Shown here: positions 14,943 through 24,177 of the stretch, in pieces | Layout: each line of letters opens with the position of its first letter | Position numbering within the stretch: the stretch's first letter is position 1 | DNA from: an uncultured Alphaproteobacteria bacterium | Lineage (GTDB): Bacteria > Pseudomonadota > Alphaproteobacteria > UBA8366 > JADFVY01 | Assembly (NCBI GenBank): GCA_947259105.1 | Contig: CAMYKU010000028.1 | Span: 6,801-49,778, forward strand | Reading direction: 5' to 3' | Length of the DNA: 42,978 nt | The notes under the pieces: generated by a model | The model's database searches: none | Seen by the model: the letters and a program-made list of their open reading frames with translations, nothing else | What the model was told of the DNA's origin: nothing | Translations under genes and position numbers: made by a program

Positions 14943-16862
14943 ATGACCGCAACCAGGAAAAAAGTGTCGCCCCTCGACGCTGCGCTCGCCTGCCAGAAGA
15001 AGGGCGATCTGGAGGGCGCCGAGGCCGGATTCCGCGCCGTGCTGGACCAGGACCCGGACAATCCCGACGCGCTGGTGCTGCTCGGCGATCTGCTGCGCCG
15101 GACAAAGAGGGCCGACGAGGCTGTCGGGCTGATCTTGCGGGCAATCGAAAACGCGCCGGGCCAGGGTCGCCGGCCGGACCCGTCATGGCGTGTCGCGCTG
15201 TCCTTTGCCCGCCGCGATGCGGGCGATTCGGAGGGGGCGCTGGAAGAAATCGAGGCGCTGCTGAAACTGGCGCCGAATACGCCCGAACTGGTCTTTCTGC
15301 GCGCTGAACTGCTGCAACGGCTGGAACGGCACGAGGAGGCGATCGCGAGCTACGAGGTGTATCTTAAGCAGACGCCCGGCAACGCGCAGGCGCTGAACAA
15401 TCTGGGCGTTTCCCTGAAGGGCGTGGGCCGCCTGAAGGAGGCGTTCGACGCCTATCAAAAAGCCCTGGAACGACGTCCCAACTATGGCCAGGCAATGATC
15501 AATGTTGGACAGATGCTCAGCGACATGGGCCAGATGGAAGCGGCCATCGCCCAGCTTCGCCGCGCCGTCGCATACGGTCCTGGCGACCGCAAGGCGGAGA
15601 ACGCCCTGGTCCACGCCCTACAGCTGGGCGAAGAGGCCGAGGAGGCCGAACGGCTGGCCGAGAAGATTTACGAACGCGATCCCGACGAGGTGCAGGCGAT
15701 TATCCAGCTCGGCAATGTCCGAATGGTGATGGGCAACCGCGCCGATGCGGTGGCGCTGGCGCGCAAGGCGCACAAAATGGAGCCGCTCGCACCGGGCGGA
15801 CTTTCGCTCCTGGCCGAGGCCGACCGCGAGGCCGAACCCGCCGAGCTGCTAACGAAGATCGAAGGCGTGCTGGCCAAGGGGCAGGATTTTCGGTACCGCA
15901 TCGGTCTGCATTTTTCGGCGGCTGTGCTGTGCGATAAAATGAAACGGTACGAAGAGGCTTTTGCCCATTACGTCGAGGGCAACGCTGCGCGCAGGGATCA
16001 GCTTCAACGGCTGGGCAAACATTACCAACCGGCGGCTTTCGAGAGCCGCGTCGACCGTATGATTGAGCATTTCGACCGGGAACGCTGCGCTGGCCCCGGA
16101 GGCAGTTCCTCCGAGCTGCCCATCCTGATCGTCGGCATGCCGCGCTCGGGCACGAGCCTGACCGAACAGATCCTGGCAAGCCATCCCCGGGTCATCGGTG
16201 GCGGCGAGCTCAGGGAGATTGGCCAGATCGTGGAGTGGCTGTCCCGCTCCCACGACTATCCGCGGGCGCTGCCGCAGAGCACGTTGAAGGAGGCGGCGAC
16301 CGGCTATCTGAAATATGTCGGCAAGATCGGCCGCGGCGTCGACCGGGTGACCGACAAGATGCCCGGGAACTTCATGAATCTGGGGTTGATCATGCGGATG
16401 TTTCCCAGGGCGCGGATCATTCATTGCCGGCGCGACCCGATGGACAACTGCCTGTCCTGTTTTGCCCAGAATTTCGCGGCCGAAGGGCTGGGCTGGAGCA
16501 CCGATCTTCGGGATCTGGGCCACCAGTACTGCCAGTATCAGCGTATCATGGCGCACTGGCGGGCGGTGCTGCCGCCGGGACGGATGCTCGAGATCGATTA
16601 CGAGGACACGGTCGCCGACCTCGAGACCCAGGCGCGGAGGCTGGTGGATTTCGCCGGGCTGGAATGGGACGAGTCCTGCCTTGACTTCCACAAGACCGAA
16701 CGCGCCGTTGTCACCGCCAGCCGCGAGCAGGTGCGCAACCCGATCTACAATACTTCGGTCGGGCGCTGGCGGCGCTATGGCGACGGCGTCGCCCCGCTGG
16801 TCGAGGCGCTTTCGGCCTGCGGCTGCGGACCCGAGACGGGTCGTGGCGAGGCGGCGACGTGA
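14943..16862 (+). CDS. TPR-sulfotransferase, copy 1
   Basis: The 639-residue product has about ten tetratricopeptide-like helices in residues 10-330 (for example AQALNNLGVSLKGVGRLKEA) followed by a PAPS-dependent sulfotransferase domain. The 5'-phosphosulfate loop is VGMPRSGTSLTEQILASHP from residue 397, and the 3'-phosphate site is HCRRDPMDNCLSC with R496. The family moves sulfate from PAPS to carbohydrate or protein hydroxyls; the bacterial TPR fusions have no firmly known acceptor. The ATG at 14943 is preferred to the one 12 codons upstream because that extension overlaps the region just outside hpnC and reads poorly. It ends GTGA-overlapped with copy 2, a tandem duplicate of similar size and the same domain order. 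Confidence 0.85.
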   Translation: MTATRKKVSPLDAALACQKKGDLEGAEAGFRAVLDQDPDNPDALVLLGDLLRRTKRADEAVGLILRAIENAPGQGRRPDPSWRVALSFARRDAGDSEGALEEIEALLKLAPNTPELVFLRAELLQRLERHEEAIASYEVYLKQTPGNAQALNNLGVSLKGVGRLKEAFDAYQKALERRPNYGQAMINVGQMLSDMGQMEAAIAQLRRAVAYGPGDRKAENALVHALQLGEEAEEAERLAEKIYERDPDEVQAIIQLGNVRMVMGNRADAVALARKAHKMEPLAPGGLSLLAEADREAEPAELLTKIEGVLAKGQDFRYRIGLHFSAAVLCDKMKRYEEAFAHYVEGNAARRDQLQRLGKHYQPAAFESRVDRMIEHFDRERCAGPGGSSSELPILIVGMPRSGTSLTEQILASHPRVIGGGELREIGQIVEWLSRSHDYPRALPQSTLKEAATGYLKYVGKIGRGVDRVTDKMPGNFMNLGLIMRMFPRARIIHCRRDPMDNCLSCFAQNFAAEGLGWSTDLRDLGHQYCQYQRIMAHWRAVLPPGRMLEIDYEDTVADLETQARRLVDFAGLEWDESCLDFHKTERAVVTASREQVRNPIYNTSVGRWRRYGDGVAPLVEALSACGCGPETGRGEAAT

Positions 16863-18757
16863 AATCCCCTGGCGACGCGCTGGCGGACGCCTTCGCCCGG
16901 CACCGGAAGGGCGATCTTGCCGCCGCCGACAGGATCTACCGGAAAGTCATCAAGTCGCAGCCTGGCAATGCCGATGCCCTTTACCTGTTGGGTATACTGT
17001 GTCTCGAGGACGGCCGCACCGCCAACTCGGTCCGTTATCTGCAAAAAGCGGTGGGCGCGGTGAACAAAGCCGGTGGGCGTGTCGATCCCGGCTGGCGCCT
17101 GGCCCTCGGCACGGCGCTGCAGCGGGCCGGCGACGGGGAAGCAGCCCTTGGCGAATACGAAGCGGTGTTGCGCGACGACCCGGTATCGGTCGACGCGATG
17201 TTCTGCCGGGCCACGGTCTTGCACGATCTCGGGCGCACGGAAAAGGCGGTCGTCGCCTATGAAGCGGTACTGAAGCGCGCCCCACAGCATTCCGAGGCGG
17301 CGAACAATCTCGGCGCAATCCATCGCGATCACGGCGCGCCCGCGGCAGCGGTGGCCGCCTTCCGGCGGGCCGTCGCGGCCCGGCCCGGCTATACCGAGGC
17401 GGTGTACAATCTCGGCAATGCCATGGCCGATGCCGGATGGGCGGCGGAAGCCGTGCCGGTCCTTACGGCGGCGGCAGACGCCCGGCCCGACGATCTCGAC
17501 CTTCATATTACCCTGTTCGACTGCCTGGTGCAGGCCGACAGAGCAGAAGAGGCGGAACGCCGCGCCCGCGGCTTCCTGGATGCGCATCCCGACACCGCAC
17601 CTGTTGCCGCGGCGCTGGGCGCGGCCCTGCAGTATCTCGGCCGCAGCGACGAGGCCAGGAAAGCCTTCCTGTCGGCGATTGCCGCCGATCCCGGTTGCTC
17701 GCGCGCCCATCAGGGGCTTGCCGATGACCCGGACGTGGCAGGTCAGGACCGGCGTATCGGGGATATCCGGGCGGCGCTGGACACGGCGCGCGACGAGGGC
17801 GCCAGTGCATCCGGCCTGCGGTTCGCGCTGGGACGCCACCTGGCTGCCGCAGGCCGGCACGAAGAGTCGCTCGGCGCCTACATTAAGGCAAACGTACTGA
17901 AGCGCGAGATGTTGGCGCAGCGCGGCTTCGGTTATTCGCACAACGACATGGAGTGGCGCATTGACGAGCTGTGCGCGGCGTTTACCGCCGAATCGTTCGA
18001 CAGTCCAGGAGGCGACGACTCGAATCGTCCCGTCTTCATCGTCGGCATGCCCCGCTCGGGCACGACCCTGACGGAACAGATCCTGGCCAGCCATCCGATG
18101 GTCTTCGGCGCCGGCGAACTCGGGTTCATAGGGCAGATCGCGTGCACGCTGCGCCGCGGGTCGAACGATTCCAAGGCGCCGTTGTCGAGCGATTCGCTGG
18201 CAAAGGCGGCCGCCTTCTATCTCCGGGCAATCGGACGGCTCGACAAAGGGGCCGCGCGCGTGACCGACAAGATGCCCGGGAACTTCCTCCATCTGGGGCT
18301 GATCGCGCAGATGTTTCCCAATGCGCGGATCGTCCACTGCCGGCGCAATCCGATGGATACCTGCCTGTCCTGCTTCGTGCAGAATTTCCGTGCCGCGCAC
18401 CTGTCCTGGAGTTGCGACCTCGCGGATCTTGGCCATTACTACTGCCAGTATCACCGCATGATGGAGCACTGGCGGCGGGTCCTGCCGCCGGGCAGGATGC
18501 TGGAGGTGGATTATGAGGACACCGTATCCGATCTGGAGACTCAGGCGCGGCGGCTCGTCGATTTTGCCGGGCTCGACTGGGATGACGCCTGCCTGCGCTT
18601 TTACGAAACAGACCGGGCGGTGGTGACGGCCAGCCACAGCCAGGTCCGGCGCAAGGTGTACGCCGGCTCGGTGGGGCGGTGGAAACGCTACGGCGATGGT
18701 TTGCAGCCGTTGGCCGATGCCCTGCGCGACTGCGCGCCGGCGGCGGACCGGCCATGA
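16859..18757 (+). CDS. TPR-sulfotransferase, copy 2
   Basis: The 632-residue product repeats the architecture of its neighbour: TPR helices in residues 5-300, then a sulfotransferase domain with VGMPRSGTTLTEQILASHP from residue 395 and HCRRNPMDTCLSC with R495. The sulfotransferase halves of the two proteins are closely similar, including KMPGNF, CQYHRMMEHWR and the tail SVGRWKRYGDG, whereas the TPR halves have diverged more. This suggests duplication with different acceptor recognition. The start is a GTG overlapping the upstream TGA (GTGA), and the stop overlaps the next gene as ATGA, so all three genes are translationally coupled. Confidence 0.85.
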   Translation: MKSPGDALADAFARHRKGDLAAADRIYRKVIKSQPGNADALYLLGILCLEDGRTANSVRYLQKAVGAVNKAGGRVDPGWRLALGTALQRAGDGEAALGEYEAVLRDDPVSVDAMFCRATVLHDLGRTEKAVVAYEAVLKRAPQHSEAANNLGAIHRDHGAPAAAVAAFRRAVAARPGYTEAVYNLGNAMADAGWAAEAVPVLTAAADARPDDLDLHITLFDCLVQADRAEEAERRARGFLDAHPDTAPVAAALGAALQYLGRSDEARKAFLSAIAADPGCSRAHQGLADDPDVAGQDRRIGDIRAALDTARDEGASASGLRFALGRHLAAAGRHEESLGAYIKANVLKREMLAQRGFGYSHNDMEWRIDELCAAFTAESFDSPGGDDSNRPVFIVGMPRSGTTLTEQILASHPMVFGAGELGFIGQIACTLRRGSNDSKAPLSSDSLAKAAAFYLRAIGRLDKGAARVTDKMPGNFLHLGLIAQMFPNARIVHCRRNPMDTCLSCFVQNFRAAHLSWSCDLADLGHYYCQYHRMMEHWRRVLPPGRMLEVDYEDTVSDLETQARRLVDFAGLDWDDACLRFYETDRAVVTASHSQVRRKVYAGSVGRWKRYGDGLQPLADALRDCAPAADRP

Positions 18758-19485
18758 CCGGGGAACTGTCGCTGCCGCCCCCTTACCAACTGGAGGTATT
18801 GGCCGGCGGCGATGTGGATGCGCGGGCGCGGGCCCGTCGGCTGGCGGCCGACGGCGCCGAAGCCGGGACGCTCGTATGGCGTCCGGACGCCGACCGACTC
18901 GACTGCGCCGTGGTGCTGCGGCCCGAGGAAACGGGCGAGCAGGTGTTGCCGGTCCACCTGGTGGCGGCGCTGGCGCTTTCGGACGCGATTGGCGCGGTGG
19001 GTCCGCCCGCCGTTGCGTCGGATCTCGTCTGGCCCGGCTCGGTCCGGGTGAATGGCGGGCTCGTAGGCGACATCGCGGTCGATCTCGACCCCGGCGCCGG
19101 CGTGCGGGACGTCCCGGGCTGGGCCGTCGTCGCCGCCGATATCCGCATTACGCCGGAGGCCGGTATCGAAGGCGGCGAACGCCCGAACGTGACATGCCTC
19201 GAGGACGAGGGGTTTGCCGGCGTGAGTGCGCGGGCGCTCACCGAGTCCTTCGCGCGATATCTGCTGGTCTGGATGGACCGGTGGGAGCAGCAGGGGCTTG
19301 CGTCCGTTTCGCGGCACTGGTTGCACCGCGCGACCGCGCAGGACGGTGAGACCGTGCTGCTGTTGGGCGACGAGTTGATCGCCGGGACGATCGAGCGGCT
19401 GGACGAGGCCGGCGGCCTGCACCTGGAAACCGGCAACGGGCGGCGCAGACTGACCCTGGAAGCGTGGTGGCGGGCATCCGCGTGA
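18754..19485 (+). CDS. Biotin/lipoate-ligase-like protein, degenerate active site (DUF4444-type)
   Basis: The 243-residue product resembles the catalytic fold of biotin protein ligase: an LPPPYQLEVL start, GAEAGTLVW, DCAVVLRPE, a helix with ALALSDAIGAVGPP, and VWPGSVRVNGGLVGDI where ligases have KWPND. It then has a C-terminal domain (ESFARYLLVWMDRW...GTIERLDEAGGLHLE) as in the DUF4444 group. The GRGR adenylate loop is absent and KWPND is altered, so ordinary biotin transfer is doubtful. The start at 18754 overlaps the sulfotransferase stop as ATGA. Coupling to two TPR-sulfotransferases is unexpected and its role is unknown. Confidence 0.7.
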   Translation: MTGELSLPPPYQLEVLAGGDVDARARARRLAADGAEAGTLVWRPDADRLDCAVVLRPEETGEQVLPVHLVAALALSDAIGAVGPPAVASDLVWPGSVRVNGGLVGDIAVDLDPGAGVRDVPGWAVVAADIRITPEAGIEGGERPNVTCLEDEGFAGVSARALTESFARYLLVWMDRWEQQGLASVSRHWLHRATAQDGETVLLLGDELIAGTIERLDEAGGLHLETGNGRRRLTLEAWWRASA

Positions 19486-19604
19486 CGGTGTGCCCTCGCA
19501 TCCGCCGCCAGCCGTCGACAGGTCGGGACCGGCTGCGGTCTGCACTGTGGTCCGTCCGGCACTTTCCGGCTGCATTGAATGCACAAGTCGCCATGGCGCC
19601 AAAA

Positions 19605-19624
19605 CTGTTGCATCTTTGCAACAG
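19605..19624. promoter_or_regulatory. 20-bp palindrome upstream of the porin gene
   Basis: CTGTTGCATCTTTGCAACAG has perfect 8-bp arms around TCTT. It lies 151 bp before the porin start in an AT-rich gap otherwise lacking genes (19486-19775). The symmetry and spacing suggest a dimeric regulator site or a hairpin in the tail of the preceding transcript; it has no adjacent T run. Confidence 0.5.
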
Positions 19625-19639
19625 ACAAAGAAAAATCGA

Positions 19640-19660
19640 CGGGGAAAGGCCCGGTTTTTT
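19640..19660 (+). terminator. Weak terminator-like hairpin
   Basis: CGGG-GAAAGG-CCCG followed by G and six T. The stem is short (4 bp), but the T run and its place after the sulfotransferase operon fit a weak intrinsic terminator. Confidence 0.4.
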
Positions 19661-19775
19661 ATTGCTATGACTGAAATACTGTATTTAATTGTCGCAGTTT
19701 CCCTTTGGGTTGCGGCCGGCATGGTGGCAAGGAAGGGAAACTTGCGAATATTCAACCATCGATGAGGAGAGATTG

Positions 19776-20891
19776 ATGAAGAAGGGTCTTCTTGGCAGCA
19801 CGGCGCTGGTCGCCGCGACTGCACTGACTGTCGGTGCAGCTCAGGCGGCGGAAGCGCCGACCTGGAAGCTGTCCGGTAACATGAACTTCCAGTTCTATTA
19901 CGCGGACCGCGACAGTTTTACAGCTGTTGCGTTTGGCACCACCACCGGCACCCTCGGTGCGCCCGTTTTCAATACAACCGAAACCGTCCCTACGAATGAC
20001 CTCTATTTCGGCGTCGACGAGGCCGAGTTGCAGCTGAACGTGTCCGGCACCACCGACGGCGGACTGGACTACGGCTTCAAGATCGAGCTCAACGCCAACA
20101 CCTCCGACAGCCTGGCGGCCGACGAGGCCCGCATTTCCCTGGGCGGCTCCTGGGGCACCGTGCACCTCGGTGACGAGGACGGCGTCGAGGACATCATGAG
20201 CTTCGGCGGCGAGACCATTTTGGGCGCCACCGGCGGCTGGGACGGCGACGGCGACGACGTGACATTGGTCGCAGGCCTCGTCTACCCGACGATCGTAGGC
20301 GACACCAGCGACGACACCAAGATCACCTACTACTCGCCGCGCTTCTCCGGCTTCCAGCTCGGCGCCAGCTGGACGCCGACCGATGCCGGCGGCGACCGGA
20401 CCCCCTTTGACGACAGCGAGTTCCAGAACTCGCTCTCGTTCGCTGCCAACTACGACAACACCTTCGGCGGCAGCACACGCTTGCGCCTTAGCGGTGTGTA
20501 TACCATGGCCTCCTACGAGGGTAGACTCCAGGCCGTTGAAGACATCGGGGCGTACTCGCTCGGCGGCATCCTCGGCTTCGGAGGATTCAGCATCGGCGCC
20601 AACTGGACCGATAATAGCGATTCGGGCACGGATCCGACCGCTGATGAGGATTGGAGCTACTGGAACGTGGCCGCCGGTTGGGAATCCGGACCGTTCTATC
20701 TGTCGGCGGGCTATATCGCCCACACTTACAGCACTGGCCCGGTCGACTTTGAGCCCGCTGCCTGGTCACTGACGGCGGACTATACTGTGGCGCCGGGCCT
20801 GAATACGTACATCGAGTGGACCGGCTATGACGCCGACACCGCGAACGCCGATGCGAATGTGTTCATCATCGGCGCGGCCGTCAGCTTCTGA
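19776..20891 (+). CDS. Gram-negative porin
   Basis: The 371-residue product has a clear signal peptide (MKKGLLGSTALVAATALTVG, cleavage after AQA at about residue 24) and then alternating amphipathic strands rich in acidic residues and glycine. Examples are SGNMNFQFYYADRD, ISLGGSWGTVHLGDEDGVED and ITYYSPRFSGFQLGASWTP. It ends in a C-terminal phenylalanine (GAAVSF), the outer-membrane insertion signal. It fits the general-diffusion porin family common in Rhodospirillales. AGGAGAG lies just upstream of the ATG at 19776; the longer frame before it is non-coding. A strong terminator follows at 20922. Confidence 0.92.
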   Translation: MKKGLLGSTALVAATALTVGAAQAAEAPTWKLSGNMNFQFYYADRDSFTAVAFGTTTGTLGAPVFNTTETVPTNDLYFGVDEAELQLNVSGTTDGGLDYGFKIELNANTSDSLAADEARISLGGSWGTVHLGDEDGVEDIMSFGGETILGATGGWDGDGDDVTLVAGLVYPTIVGDTSDDTKITYYSPRFSGFQLGASWTPTDAGGDRTPFDDSEFQNSLSFAANYDNTFGGSTRLRLSGVYTMASYEGRLQAVEDIGAYSLGGILGFGGFSIGANWTDNSDSGTDPTADEDWSYWNVAAGWESGPFYLSAGYIAHTYSTGPVDFEPAAWSLTADYTVAPGLNTYIEWTGYDADTANADANVFIIGAAVSF

Positions 20892-20921
20892 TCGCTTGCG
20901 ATCGAAAGCAACGCCTTTAAG

Positions 20922-20955
20922 GGGCGGCGGGGCAACCCGCCGCCCTTCTTCTTTT
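20922..20955 (+). terminator. Rho-independent terminator of the porin gene
   Basis: Perfect 10-bp stem GGGCGGCGGG / CCCGCCGCCC with a GCAA tetraloop, followed by TTCTTCTTTT. It begins 30 bp after the porin stop and lies between the porin and the convergent dxs gene. Confidence 0.92.
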
Positions 20956-20979
20956 CTGAATCCGGTAAGGAGTGCGGCG

Positions 20980-22905
20980 TCAGGCCCGCTTCGGGCTGGC
21001 CGCGGCGGCGCGGCCCAGCGCCGCCAGGGCGGTCTCGACGATCGCCGCCGCGGTCAGCCCGGCGTCCTCGTACTGGGCCTCCGGCCTGTCGTGGTCCTGG
21101 AACCGGTCGGGCAGGGTCAGCGTGCGGACTTTCAGTCCGTCCTGCAGGTCGTTCTCGGCCAGGAACCGCAGCACCTGCGCCGCGAACCCGCCGAACGCCG
21201 CGTCCTCGACGGTGATCAACACTTCGTGGTCCCGCGCCAGAAGGCGCACCAGCGCCTCGTCCAGCGGCTTCGCGAAGCGGGCGTCGGCGACGGTCGCCGG
21301 CAGGCCCCGCGAGGCCAGTTCCTCCGCCGCTTTCAAAGATTCGGACAGGCGCGCGCCGAAGCTTAATATGGCGACCGTGCCGCCTTCGCGCAGCACCCGT
21401 CCCTTGCCGATCTCCAGCACCTCGCCGCGTTCCGGCAACGCAATGCCGGTGCCCTCGCCGCGCGGATAGCGGACGGCCGAGGGCGCATCGTCGATCGCCG
21501 CCGCCGTCGCCACCATGTGCACCAGTTCGGCCTCGTCGGCGGCCGCCATCACGATGAAATCCGGCAGGCAGGTCAGGTACGCGACATCGAAGGCGCCGGC
21601 ATGGGTCGCCCCGTCGGCGCCGACCAGGCCGGCGCGGTCGATCGCGAACCGCACCGGCAGCTTCTGCACGGCCACGTCGTGCACGATCTGGTCGTAGGCG
21701 CGCTGCAGGAAGGTCGAATAGATCGCGGCGAACGGCTTGAATCCCTGCGCCGCCAGCCCCGCGGCGAAGGTCACCGCATGCTGCTCGGCGATGCCGACGT
21801 CGAAGCAGCGCTCCGGGAAGCGTTCGGCGAACCGGTTCAGCCCGGTGCCTTCGGGCATGGCGGCGGTGATGGCGACGATCCGCTCGTCCGCCTCGGCCTC
21901 GCGGATCAGCGAATCGGCGAACACCCGCGTATAGCTGGGCGCCTTCGGCGTGCCCTTGATCTGCGCGCCGGTGACGACGTCGAATTTCGACACCCCGTGA
22001 TACTTGTCGTCGGACTCCTCGGCCGGCTGGTAGCCCTTGCCCTTTTGCGTGACGACGTGAACCAGGATCGGGCCGTCCGCGCGGGCATCGCGCACGTTCT
22101 TCAGCACCGGCAGCAGGTGGTCGAGATTGTGGCCGTCGATCGGGCCGATGTAATAGAACCCCAATTCCTCGAACAGCGTGCCGCCGGTCATCATGCCGCG
22201 GGCGTATTCCTCGGCCCGCCGCGCGGCGGTTTCCAGGCTGCGCGGGAAATGCTCGGCCACCGATTTGGCGAGGTGGCGCAGCGAGACGTATGATTTCGAC
22301 GAGATCAGCCGCGACAGGTAGGCGCTCATCGCGCCCACGGGCGGTGCGATCGACATGTCGTTGTCGTTGAGGATGACGATCAGCCGGCTGTCCATCGACC
22401 CCGCATTGTTCATCGCCTCATAGGCCATGCCGGCGCTCATCGCGCCGTCGCCGATGACCGCGACGACATTGTTGTCGCCGCCCGCGAGATCCCGCGCCAC
22501 AGCAAAGCCGAGAGCGGCCGAGATCGAGGTCGAGCTGTGGCCCGCGCCGAACGCGTCGTATTCGCTTTCCGACCGCTTGGTGAAACCCGACAGGCCGCCG
22601 CCCTGGCGCAGGGTGCGGATCCGGTCGCGCCGCCCGGTGAGGATCTTGTGCGGATAGCACTGGTGCCCGACGTCCCAGATCACGGTGTCCCGCGGGGTAT
22701 CGAACACGTAGTGCAGCGCGACCGACAATTCGACCACGCCCAGCCCCGCGCCGAGATGACCGCCGGTGACCGATACCGCCTCCACCATATCGCGGCGCAG
22801 CTCGTCGGCCAGCTGGCCCAGCTGCTTCTCCGGCAACAGCCGCAGGTCGTCCGGACCGCCCAACGTGTCGAGCAACGGCGTCTTTGAGGTTTCGATTTCG
22901 CTCAA
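20980..22905 (-). CDS. dxs: 1-deoxy-D-xylulose-5-phosphate synthase
   Basis: The 641-residue product spans all of DXS, the thiamine-diphosphate enzyme that joins pyruvate and glyceraldehyde 3-phosphate, the first step of the MEP isoprenoid pathway. Seen: [33 protein letters not shown] (thiamine/magnesium motif), [13 protein letters not shown] with the catalytic glutamate, and [15 protein letters not shown]. The start is a TTG at 22905: GGGGGAG lies six bases upstream and the resulting [15 protein letters not shown] matches usual DXS N-termini, whereas the next upstream ATG lies inside ispA. It is the last gene of HDAC-xseB-ispA-dxs, the standard alphaproteobacterial order. Confidence 0.96.
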   Translation of the reverse strand: MSEIETSKTPLLDTLGGPDDLRLLPEKQLGQLADELRRDMVEAVSVTGGHLGAGLGVVELSVALHYVFDTPRDTVIWDVGHQCYPHKILTGRRDRIRTLRQGGGLSGFTKRSESEYDAFGAGHSSTSISAALGFAVARDLAGGDNNVVAVIGDGAMSAGMAYEAMNNAGSMDSRLIVILNDNDMSIAPPVGAMSAYLSRLISSKSYVSLRHLAKSVAEHFPRSLETAARRAEEYARGMMTGGTLFEELGFYYIGPIDGHNLDHLLPVLKNVRDARADGPILVHVVTQKGKGYQPAEESDDKYHGVSKFDVVTGAQIKGTPKAPSYTRVFADSLIREAEADERIVAITAAMPEGTGLNRFAERFPERCFDVGIAEQHAVTFAAGLAAQGFKPFAAIYSTFLQRAYDQIVHDVAVQKLPVRFAIDRAGLVGADGATHAGAFDVAYLTCLPDFIVMAAADEAELVHMVATAAAIDDAPSAVRYPRGEGTGIALPERGEVLEIGKGRVLREGGTVAILSFGARLSESLKAAEELASRGLPATVADARFAKPLDEALVRLLARDHEVLITVEDAAFGGFAAQVLRFLAENDLQDGLKVRTLTLPDRFQDHDRPEAQYEDAGLTAAAIVETALAALGRAAAASPKRA

Positions 22906-22948
22906 TACTGGCTCCCCCGAATGGGCACTGTCCTGTGGATAATCTGGT

Positions 22949-23836
22949 TCACGAACGCCGTTCGACAACGAACCGCGCCACCTCGCGAAGAAAGTCGGCG
23001 TTTTCGTCGAAGATTGCAAGGTGCCTGACGGCCTGGTCGGCCAGCATCCCGGCCTGGGCCCGGGCACGTTCCGGCCCGAGGATGGACACGAAGGTCGCCT
23101 TTCCCTGCGTCGCGTCCTTGCCCACCGCCTTGCCGGTTTCCGCCGCCGTCCCCTCCACGTCCAGCAGATCGTCGGCGATCTGGAAGGCGAGCCCGAGATC
23201 GTGGGCGAAGCCGCGTAACGCCTCGCGGCCCGGTTCGCCGGCGCGTCCCAGGATGGCCCCGGCCTCGCACGCGAACGTGATCAGCGCGCCGGTCTTCAGG
23301 CGCTGCAGGCGGGTGATCTCGCCGATGTCGACGTCGCGGTCGGCCACGGCCAGGTCGATCATCTGCCCGCCGATCATGCCGTGCGCGCCCGCCGCCCGGG
23401 CCAGCGCGACGATAAGCTCGCAGCGGACCCCGGGATTGGAATGCGTCGTCTCGTCGCCGAGCACCTGGAAGGCGAGCGTCAGCAGGGCATCGCCCGCAAG
23501 GATCGCCGTCGCCTCGTCGAACGCCTTGTGCACGGTCGGCTTGCCGCGCCGCAGGTCGTCGTCGTCCATGGCCGGCAGATCGTCATGGACCAGCGAGTAA
23601 CAGTGCACCAATTCGACCGCCGCGGCCGTCCGCAGGGCCGATTTCCTGGAGACGGTGAACTGGCGCGCGCTTTGCAGCACCAGGAACGGCCGCAGCCGCT
23701 TGCCGCCGCCAAGGGCCGCGTAACGCATCGACTCGAGCAGGCGGCGTTCGGGTTCGTCCTCCGATTCCAGGACCTGTTGCAGCACCGCCTCAACATCAAC
23801 GGCGGCGCTTGCCATCGCCTGCTGCAAGGCGTCCAT
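22949..23836 (-). CDS. ispA: Farnesyl diphosphate synthase
   Basis: The 295-residue product is a short-chain trans-prenyl synthase. The first aspartate-rich motif is [10 protein letters not shown] at residues 85-94 and the second is [11 protein letters not shown] in the C-terminal half; GGGKRLRP is the diphosphate-binding block. It extends dimethylallyl diphosphate with two isopentenyl units to farnesyl diphosphate. The ATG at 23836 has AGGAAC upstream, and the xseB TAG ends eight bases before it. With dxs downstream, the operon both supplies precursors and makes the substrate of HpnC/HpnD. Confidence 0.95.
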   Translation of the reverse strand: MDALQQAMASAAVDVEAVLQQVLESEDEPERRLLESMRYAALGGGKRLRPFLVLQSARQFTVSRKSALRTAAAVELVHCYSLVHDDLPAMDDDDLRRGKPTVHKAFDEATAILAGDALLTLAFQVLGDETTHSNPGVRCELIVALARAAGAHGMIGGQMIDLAVADRDVDIGEITRLQRLKTGALITFACEAGAILGRAGEPGREALRGFAHDLGLAFQIADDLLDVEGTAAETGKAVGKDATQGKATFVSILGPERARAQAGMLADQAVRHLAIFDENADFLREVARFVVERRS

Positions 23837-23844
23837 TTCTGTTC

Positions 23845-24093
23845 CTAGTCCAGGTCGGCGGGCTCGGCGGCAATGCCGCCGGCGGTCTTGGTGATCTTGT
23901 CGATCCGCGCCTGGGCTTCGGCCAGCTTGGCCTCGCAGTGCTTCTTCAGTGCCGCGCCCCGCTCGTAATCCGCAATGGCCTCGTCCAGCCTGGCCTCCCC
24001 GGTCTCCAGTTTCTGGACGATCTTCTCCAGCTCGGCGAGCGCGTCCTCGAACTTCATCGCCTTTATGTTGTCGGGAATTGGGGCGTCGGTCAT
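23845..24093 (-). CDS. xseB: Exodeoxyribonuclease VII small subunit
   Basis: The 82-residue product matches XseB: FEDALAELEKIVQKLETGEA, then LDEAIADYERGAALKKHCEAKL, the short two-helix subunit that binds the XseA large subunit in the single-strand-specific exonuclease VII. xseA is not in the window. It sits between the HDAC-like gene and ispA, its usual place in alphaproteobacteria. Confidence 0.95.
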   Translation of the reverse strand: MTDAPIPDNIKAMKFEDALAELEKIVQKLETGEARLDEAIADYERGAALKKHCEAKLAEAQARIDKITKTAGGIAAEPADLD

Positions 24094-24177
24094 GGCTGCT
24101 CCTTGCGAAACCCGATCTTACCGCCGATCTGCGGGCAATTCCAACCCCGCGGCGCCCGGCCCGACAATACGTCCGCG

